From: Rubritalea profundi
GTDB taxonomy: Bacteria; Verrucomicrobiota; Verrucomicrobiia; Verrucomicrobiales; Akkermansiaceae
Assembly (NCBI RefSeq): GCF_002954445.1
Contig: NZ_MQWA01000001.1
Location: 4,120,095-4,159,517, forward strand
Length of the DNA stretch: 39,423 nucleotides
Reading direction: 5' to 3'
A program made the position numbers and the translations under genes. Shown here in pieces: positions 35,387-39,423 of the stretch. Positions within the stretch are counted from its first letter, which is position 1; each line of letters opens with the position of its first letter. The notes under the pieces were generated by a model, which had not been told where the DNA came from, searched no databases, and saw only the letters and a program-made list of their open reading frames with translations.

Positions 35387-35929
35387 TTAGAAATCATCTC
35401 TTATATTGAGTCGGTCAATCTTGAAGCTATTCACCATCTCGTAAAAACTAGTGCTGGACACTCTCACAAACCATCGAGCTGAACACCATGGATAATCCGT
35501 CGCCTGGTCCACCAATCCATGGTGTACAGCGTTTTCATTCACATACTTCAACCGGGCATAGTGTGAGGTATCGTGCGTAATCTGCGTTTCCCAATAATTG
35601 TGCCAAACCCTTCTCTCCTCAACACCATCGCTCTTATTCAGAAATCTTGCTGTAGATGTGTGTAAATGGCTAATAAATTTTGAAAGGTTTCCCGCTCCCA
35701 CCTCAGGAGAAATAGCAACAAAGTGATAATGATTCGAAAGAACAGCCCACGCCTGGAGAGTCCAACCGTAATGACTCGCTAGACTCAGTAGCATCTCGTT
35801 CGTATAACGTAAACGCATTCGACTCCCTAAATAATGGCGTTTCTCATAAGTCGACCCCGTCACTATATAAATTCCAAACTCCTCAGTGAAATGTGGTGGA
35901 GCATGAGGCCAAGCAGAATTATCAGACAT
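35387..35929 (-). CDS. REP-associated tyrosine transposase (RAYT)
   Basis: A 180-residue single-domain Y1 transposase (IS200-like fold). The HUH motif is His67-Tyr68-His69 (NHYHFVA). The catalytic Tyr is probably Tyr129 in YVNENAVHHGLV, equivalent to YIHLNPVRAGL in family members. TDYPWCSA follows, as in the TnpA_REP group. RAYTs bind and nick hairpins of the repetitive extragenic palindromes that surround them and are thought to mobilise them or to be domesticated for that. Here composite repeats lie immediately 3' (units 1 and 2) and 47 bases 5' (unit 3). The ATG at 35929 is chosen as the first in-frame start before the repeat. Confidence 0.85.
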   Translation of the reverse strand: MSDNSAWPHAPPHFTEEFGIYIVTGSTYEKRHYLGSRMRLRYTNEMLLSLASHYGWTLQAWAVLSNHYHFVAISPEVGAGNLSKFISHLHTSTARFLNKSDGVEERRVWHNYWETQITHDTSHYARLKYVNENAVHHGLVDQATDYPWCSARWFVRVSSTSFYEMVNSFKIDRLNIRDDF

Positions 35930-35976
35930 AATCTACACACTAACACACAAATCAAGCCAATCCAACACCCTCCCTC

Positions 35977-36153
35977 TGGAGTGCTGTGGCTCGACACAGC
36001 TCTGCGGCAGGCGCGGCTCGACGCCCGTGGTCGGCCAGCCACCAAGAAACCTCCATCCTCAAAAGCAACTCAACCTCAACCCGACAGCAGCTCCGCACCA
36101 CATGCGTCAAGCCACAGCATCCCCAAAAAGCTGCGTCGAGCCGCAGCACTCCA
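35977..36153 (+). repeat. Composite REP-like repeat, unit 3
   Basis: Same orientation and plan as units 1 and 2, with a few substitutions and small indels. Its last hairpin is GCTGCG-TCGAGC-CGCAGC, a perfect 6-bp stem; compared with the first hairpin of unit 1 (GCTGTG-GCTCGA-CACAGC) both sides of a base pair have changed together. Confidence 0.8.
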
Positions 36154-36200
36154 GATCTCCTCACTTCACCGTACTGGAACGGCTTCAGCCCATTTTATCT

Positions 36201-36250
36201 ATCGCGACCACGCGATCTATTTGGACCTTTGACTTTGCGACCTTTGACAC
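36201..36250 (+). repeat. Hairpin repeat shared with 17802-17851, copy 2
   Basis: Hairpin ATCGCG-ACCA-CGCGAT then CTA, GACCTTTGACTTTGCGACC and TTTGACAC. See copy 1. Confidence 0.75.
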
Positions 36251-36323
36251 TGATGGCCGTCTAAAGTCTGAAAGTCAAAAGTCGAGTCAGCAAAGTCTGG
36301 GGACCTCGTAAGCTTACATCCCC

Positions 36324-37748
36324 CTACACCTTCACCGCTGCGCAAATACGCTCAAACACCTCCTCAGCCGCATTGACTGGCATATGCTTGCCCCTTGTCG
36401 CATAAATCGGTTGTTCGTCCTCACAGACCTTGTCACGACCATGTGAGCCCTTAACTAAGCTCGCATCGAGCGGAATCACATCGAGCAAGGCTCGGAAGCC
36501 CAGTTTCTTCTTCAACAAGAACTGAGCAATCTTCAACTTCGGCGATTTCAATGCTGGATCGAGGAAAAGCTCGACCGGATCGTAGCCCGGCTTGCGGTGG
36601 ATATCGACACAGCGCGCAAAATCAGGAGCCAGCGCATCGTCCAACCAATAATAATAAGTAAACCAAGCATTCTCCTCACTGACGGCAATCAAATCCCCAG
36701 AGCGCTGGAGCGCTACGCTCGATTGCTGATTTGTTTCACCATGCTGGCTCTGAACACCGTCAACTGAACACTGAACACTCAAGCCGAAGGATTCCTCAGC
36801 GGTCCTAATTTCCTCAACTCCTGGAGTCCCACTGAGAACTTCGATCACTTCATCCCTCAGGCTCGCATCATTTAAATAAACGTGAGCGACCTGATGGTCT
36901 GCCACCGCAAAAACCTTAGAGGCACCGCAATCAAGCATCTCAGTCCCCTGTTCTTCTTTGATGGTGATCCAGCCTTTCTCGCGGAAAATGCGATTCAGGT
37001 GCACCGGCTTATCCACCTTAGAAATTCCGTACTCAGAAAGCAAAACCACCTCGACCTCACGGGCCTCGAAGTAGTCAATCAACTCACCGACCACCGTATC
37101 GATTCGCTGGATTTCTACATCCATCTCGGGAGCACCGGGTCCAAACTTCTGCAGTCCATAATCCAGATGCGGCAGGTAGACTAAGCTCAGTGTCGGTTGA
37201 TGCTTTTGCTCGACCCATTTGGCCGACTCCGCAATCCATTCAGAAGAAGGAATGCTAGCATTGGGGCCCCAAAATGTGGTGAACGGAAAATTACCAAGGT
37301 CCATCTTAATTTGCTCACGCATCTCCATCGGCTGGGTGTAGACATCAAACACCTTGCTGCCGTCGGCGGGGTACATCGGTCTCGGCGTGATCGTCCAGTC
37401 GGCAGTGGCATACATGTTATACCACCAAAACAGCTTGGCACAGGTAAAACCTGGCACCTCACGGCGGAGTTTATCCCAAATTTTTTCACCCTGAACAATA
37501 TGGTTACTTTGCTTCCAAAACTTCACCTCGGCCGCCTCACGATCGTACCAACCATTGGCCACAATCCCATGCTCAGCCTCACGCGCGCCAGTCAGATAGC
37601 TCGACTGCGCGGTACAGGTCACCGCGGGAAATGCTGGCGCAAAGGTAGAAACCTCCCCCTCTTCCAGAAAGCCATTGATCCTCGGTGTATGCACACCAAG
37701 CACGGATTTGGTCAACCCAACCACATTGAGAACAACGACTCGCTTCAT
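36324..37748 (-). CDS. Alkaline phosphatase superfamily / nucleotide pyrophosphatase-like protein (EboF-like)
   Basis: A 474-residue phosphodiesterase of the alkaline phosphatase superfamily: RVVVLNVVGLTKSVLGVHTPRINGFLEEG at the start, then FPAVTCTAQSSYLTG (about 40-54), whose Thr44 would be the nucleophile, LPHLDYGLQKFGP (about 193-205) and LSEYGISKVDKPVHLNR (about 242-258). These Asp and His residues would bind two metals. Homologues in ebo clusters (eboF) are involved in moving precursors across the cytoplasmic membrane, e.g. for scytonemin in cyanobacteria. A stretch of about 26 residues (LSVQCSVDGVQSQHGETNQQ and following) between FGL and RSGDLIAV looks inserted. An EboD-like gene is directly upstream. 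Confidence 0.75.
   Translation of the reverse strand: MKRVVVLNVVGLTKSVLGVHTPRINGFLEEGEVSTFAPAFPAVTCTAQSSYLTGAREAEHGIVANGWYDREAAEVKFWKQSNHIVQGEKIWDKLRREVPGFTCAKLFWWYNMYATADWTITPRPMYPADGSKVFDVYTQPMEMREQIKMDLGNFPFTTFWGPNASIPSSEWIAESAKWVEQKHQPTLSLVYLPHLDYGLQKFGPGAPEMDVEIQRIDTVVGELIDYFEAREVEVVLLSEYGISKVDKPVHLNRIFREKGWITIKEEQGTEMLDCGASKVFAVADHQVAHVYLNDASLRDEVIEVLSGTPGVEEIRTAEESFGLSVQCSVDGVQSQHGETNQQSSVALQRSGDLIAVSEENAWFTYYYWLDDALAPDFARCVDIHRKPGYDPVELFLDPALKSPKLKIAQFLLKKKLGFRALLDVIPLDASLVKGSHGRDKVCEDEQPIYATRGKHMPVNAAEEVFERICAAVKV
36708..36783 (-). repeat. In-frame repeat-like insertion inside the EboF-like gene
   Basis: About 76-78 bases encoding low-complexity Gln/Ser/Val-rich residues between two conserved blocks. 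The DNA contains ACTGAACACTGAACACT and GAGCGCTGGAGCGCTACGCTC, repeat and palindrome sequences of an intergenic type. The length being close to a multiple of three keeps the frame open. Confidence 0.5.
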
Positions 37749-37858
37749 ATAAATAGGTGTACCTGCCTAGCAAGTAGGAGAAAAGCTGAATCCTGCGGCG
37801 CCATACAGAATTATTAGAATTTTACAAATCTACAGAATCCATCGCTTTTGGTCAGGAG

Positions 37859-37911
37859 CCAATTTTGCCAATTTTTCCAATCCTGAGAAATTTTGATAAA
37901 ACTGTATAAAA
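37859..37911. repeat. AT-rich interspersed motif, copy 2
   Basis: Ordered blocks CCAATTTTGCCAATTTTT, then GAGAAATT, then CTGTATAAAAA, matching 10231-10277 apart from gaps. It lies between the EboD- and EboF-like genes, in the opposite orientation to their transcription, so the motif is not tied to one gene direction. Confidence 0.4.
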
Positions 37912-37924
37912 AGATGAGATCTGA

Positions 37925-39106
37925 TTAGTGAAAAAGTTTTTCGCGTTCTTCTGAAGTGGAAGCAGCCGCATAACTCTTCAGCATCTGCATACAATATTCG
38001 ACCAGAGCTTCATCCATGAAATGCACATCTTCACCGGTACCCACTCCACGCAGAAGCAAGACTGTGAGCTCACCTCCTAGGTGCTCACGAAATTCTTCTA
38101 AACCATCAAAAATCTTACGGCGGCCGTTGTCGTGCCTGAGCTCGAACCCCTCGTGATACAAAGGCAATTTAAGCCCATGAAGTATCGCGAGAACGCGCTT
38201 GGCATCCTTTTCCTCCAGTCGACCCGTGCGCCAAGAATACAAAGTATCCAATGCCAAGCCAACACTCACAGCTTGCGCGTGAGTCATTCCAAAGTCAGTC
38301 AGTTGCTCAAGCTTGTGCGCGGCCCAGTGGCCGTAGTCCAGCGGCCGGCTAGAACCCAGCTCGAATGGATCTCCACCTTGAGCAATATGCTCGGCATGCA
38401 GAATAGCGGATCGCTCAACGGCTTCCTCAAGCGCATGCGGACGTAACTTCGCCAGCAACTGGACATTATCCTCAAGCCAGTCAAAGAAGGCTCCATCGCG
38501 AACCAGCGCCACTTTCACAGCCTCCACCAGTCCATCGCGGCGCACATCCTCGGGCTGCGTATGCAGGAAGGCAAAATCATTTACCACCGCATAGGGAACA
38601 GCAAACGATCCCAGCCAGTTCTTCTTACCAAAAGCATTGATTCCATTTTTCACACCCACACCTGAATCATCCTGAGAAAGTGTGGTAGTCGGAAAGCGCA
38701 CCAGACGAACTCCACGGTGAGAAGTGGAAGCGGCAAAGCCGATAACATCCAAAAAGGCACCACCGCCAATCGCAAAGATATAGCTGTGACGGTCGATCTT
38801 TTCCTCATTCACGGCATCCCATGCTGAATGCAGGACTTTCTCGTCACGCTTACAGATCTCGGCACCTGGCGCAATGACCACGCGTTTTAGTTCCAGTCCT
38901 GGCGTGCTAGCAAAATAATCTGCAATCTGTTGTTCCAATTTAGGAAACGCTTCAGCAACTGAGTCCTCCAAGAAAATCAAAACCTTAGCATGGCCATTAG
39001 TCTGCAATAACCGAGCCAACATGCGGTTTCCCTCAGAGAAAGCATCGCGCGTGAAGCGGATGCGATGCTGATAATTTAGGCTAATGGTATAGTCGTGTTC
39101 AGTCAT
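37925..39106 (-). CDS. 3-dehydroquinate synthase-like protein (EboD-like)
   Basis: A 393-residue sugar phosphate cyclase-type enzyme. NAD-binding GGGAFLDVIGFAAS (about 114-127), RFPTTTLSQDDSGVGVKNGIN, AKKNWLGSF-type segment, DGLVEAVKVALV with the metal Glu (near 193-204), and DYGHWAAHKLEQ with metal-binding His. This family includes DHQ synthase, but the sequence diverges from shikimate-pathway AroB, and in ebo clusters the equivalent (eboD) makes an unknown product. The last residues are a charged tail (AAASTSEEREKLFH). Start ATG at 39106. The EboF-like gene follows 176 bases downstream. No eboA, B, C or E is visible; eboE would normally lie between D and F. Confidence 0.8.
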   Translation of the reverse strand: MTEHDYTISLNYQHRIRFTRDAFSEGNRMLARLLQTNGHAKVLIFLEDSVAEAFPKLEQQIADYFASTPGLELKRVVIAPGAEICKRDEKVLHSAWDAVNEEKIDRHSYIFAIGGGAFLDVIGFAASTSHRGVRLVRFPTTTLSQDDSGVGVKNGINAFGKKNWLGSFAVPYAVVNDFAFLHTQPEDVRRDGLVEAVKVALVRDGAFFDWLEDNVQLLAKLRPHALEEAVERSAILHAEHIAQGGDPFELGSSRPLDYGHWAAHKLEQLTDFGMTHAQAVSVGLALDTLYSWRTGRLEEKDAKRVLAILHGLKLPLYHEGFELRHDNGRRKIFDGLEEFREHLGGELTVLLLRGVGTGEDVHFMDEALVEYCMQMLKSYAAASTSEEREKLFH

Positions 39107-39232
39107 AATCGGTGTTACAGAGATTTAGTAGTACAGGAAACGCGACTACGCCACTCATTCCTATCATATATTTGCGATTATGACACTTTTAGCGTTGGTT
39201 TAAAACTCTCTGTACGCGAGTCATCCAGACAC

Positions 39233-39258
39233 AAAAAAAGCGCAGCAAATGCCACGCT
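39233..39258 (-). terminator. Intrinsic terminator of the RNA-binding protein gene
   Basis: On the minus strand AGCGTGGC-ATTT-GCTGCGCT forms an 8-bp stem (two G-T pairs) with a 4-base loop, followed by seven T. It lies about 57 bases after the stop at 39315. Confidence 0.8.
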
Positions 39259-39314
39259 CTTATAAGTTTCACGAGTAGTCGACAAATCGCCTACTGAGAT
39301 GTAGATGGGGAGAT

Positions 39315-39423
39315 CTATCGACGGTTTCCACCGCCGTAGCCGCCGCGACCACTGCCGCCGCCGCCATTGCGATCGCCACCATAGCCACCGCCACCGCCAC
39401 CGCCACCGCCGCCACCACCGTAG
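39315..39423 (-). CDS. Glycine-rich C-terminus of a probable RRM RNA-binding protein (5' partial)
   Basis: The last 35 or so codons of a gene that starts outside the window. They read YGGGGGG... with about 12 Gly, then YGGDRNGGGGSGRGGYGGGN and RR before TAG. Gly-rich tails with Tyr, Arg and Asn like this are typical of small bacterial RNA-recognition-motif proteins with a 'GGYGG' end (Rbp-like). The RRM itself would be upstream and is not seen, so the assignment rests on the tail and the following terminator. Confidence 0.55.
   Translation of the reverse strand, partial: YGGGGGGGGGGGGYGGDRNGGGGSGRGGYGGGNRR

Larger units (their letters stand above)
35930..36323. other. Intergenic region with repeats
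   Basis: 394 bases without a gene. It holds unit 3 of the composite repeat, the hairpin repeat at 36201-36250 shared with 17802-17851, and a tail rich in AAAGTC/AAAGTCTG motifs (near 36262-36300) similar to those near 17746-17785. Confidence 0.6.

Noticed and set aside
35010-35482. Pro/Lys/Arg-rich frames of 126 and 161 residues across the composite repeats
   Set aside because: They repeat themselves because the DNA repeats; the translations are low-complexity and share no gene-like feature.
37197-37817. 206-residue frame on the plus strand
   Set aside because: Exactly antisense to the EboF-like gene, no family features; a shadow of that gene's codon pattern.

Overview
The window looks like chromosomal DNA of a Gram-negative bacterium of the phylum Verrucomicrobiota, probably in or near Verrucomicrobiales (inference from gene content, no search run). 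Pointers are a TIGR02597-type exported protein next to a PEP-CTERM protein, a LacI/GntR-like sensor domain of the type common in that phylum, KdsB (so an LPS-bearing envelope), an RDD-SpoIIM-DUF4129-DUF4350-MoxR-DUF58 operon, two ebo-like genes, and many interspersed palindromic repeats.

Layout. 1-4.9 kb: the 3' end of a sugar-type transcription regulator, then (minus strand) a flavin reductase-like protein downstream of the DEAH RNA helicase HrpA. 5.1-10.9 kb (plus): an exported SGNH hydrolase, a CreB/CreC-like two-component pair, and a molybdate/tungstate-type ABC transporter (modA, modB, modC). modB is interrupted by a one-base deletion in a C run, and a degraded sequence lies between modB and modC. 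11.2-15.9 kb: a defence-type pair, a MmeI-like fused restriction-methyltransferase and a DUF2971 protein 3 bases downstream, facing a small membrane-anchored protein. 15.9-19.3 kb: a graveyard of about 3.4 kb holding a helicase-associated domain scrap, two diverged pieces of type I restriction gene hsdR, several families of short repeats, a MITE-like inverted-repeat element, an 8-bp tandem repeat and a scrap of modC joined in frame to the next gene.

19.4-29.6 kb: a pRiA4b ORF-3-like protein, a TruC-like pseudouridine synthase, the six-gene RDD...DUF58 operon with overlapping genes, and a sodium:solute symporter. 29.6-33.0 kb (plus): a small unknown protein, then kdsB, pyrG and a RidA-family gene. 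33.2-35.0 kb: the TIGR02597 and PEP-CTERM genes, closed by a strong intrinsic terminator. 35.0-36.2 kb: a REP-associated tyrosine transposase (RAYT) bracketed by three roughly 176-bp composite repeats built of REP-like hairpins. 36.3-39.1 kb (minus): a phosphodiesterase/pyrophosphatase-like gene (EboF-like) with an in-frame repeat-like insertion, and a dehydroquinate synthase-like gene (EboD-like). The window ends in the glycine-rich tail of a probable RNA-binding protein with its own terminator.

The strongest candidates for something new are the RAYT with its composite repeats, whose hairpin stems show paired (compensatory) changes; the MmeI-like/DUF2971 pair; and the 15.9-19.3 kb repeat island with its inverted-repeat element. 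Functional statements rest on motif recognition by eye.
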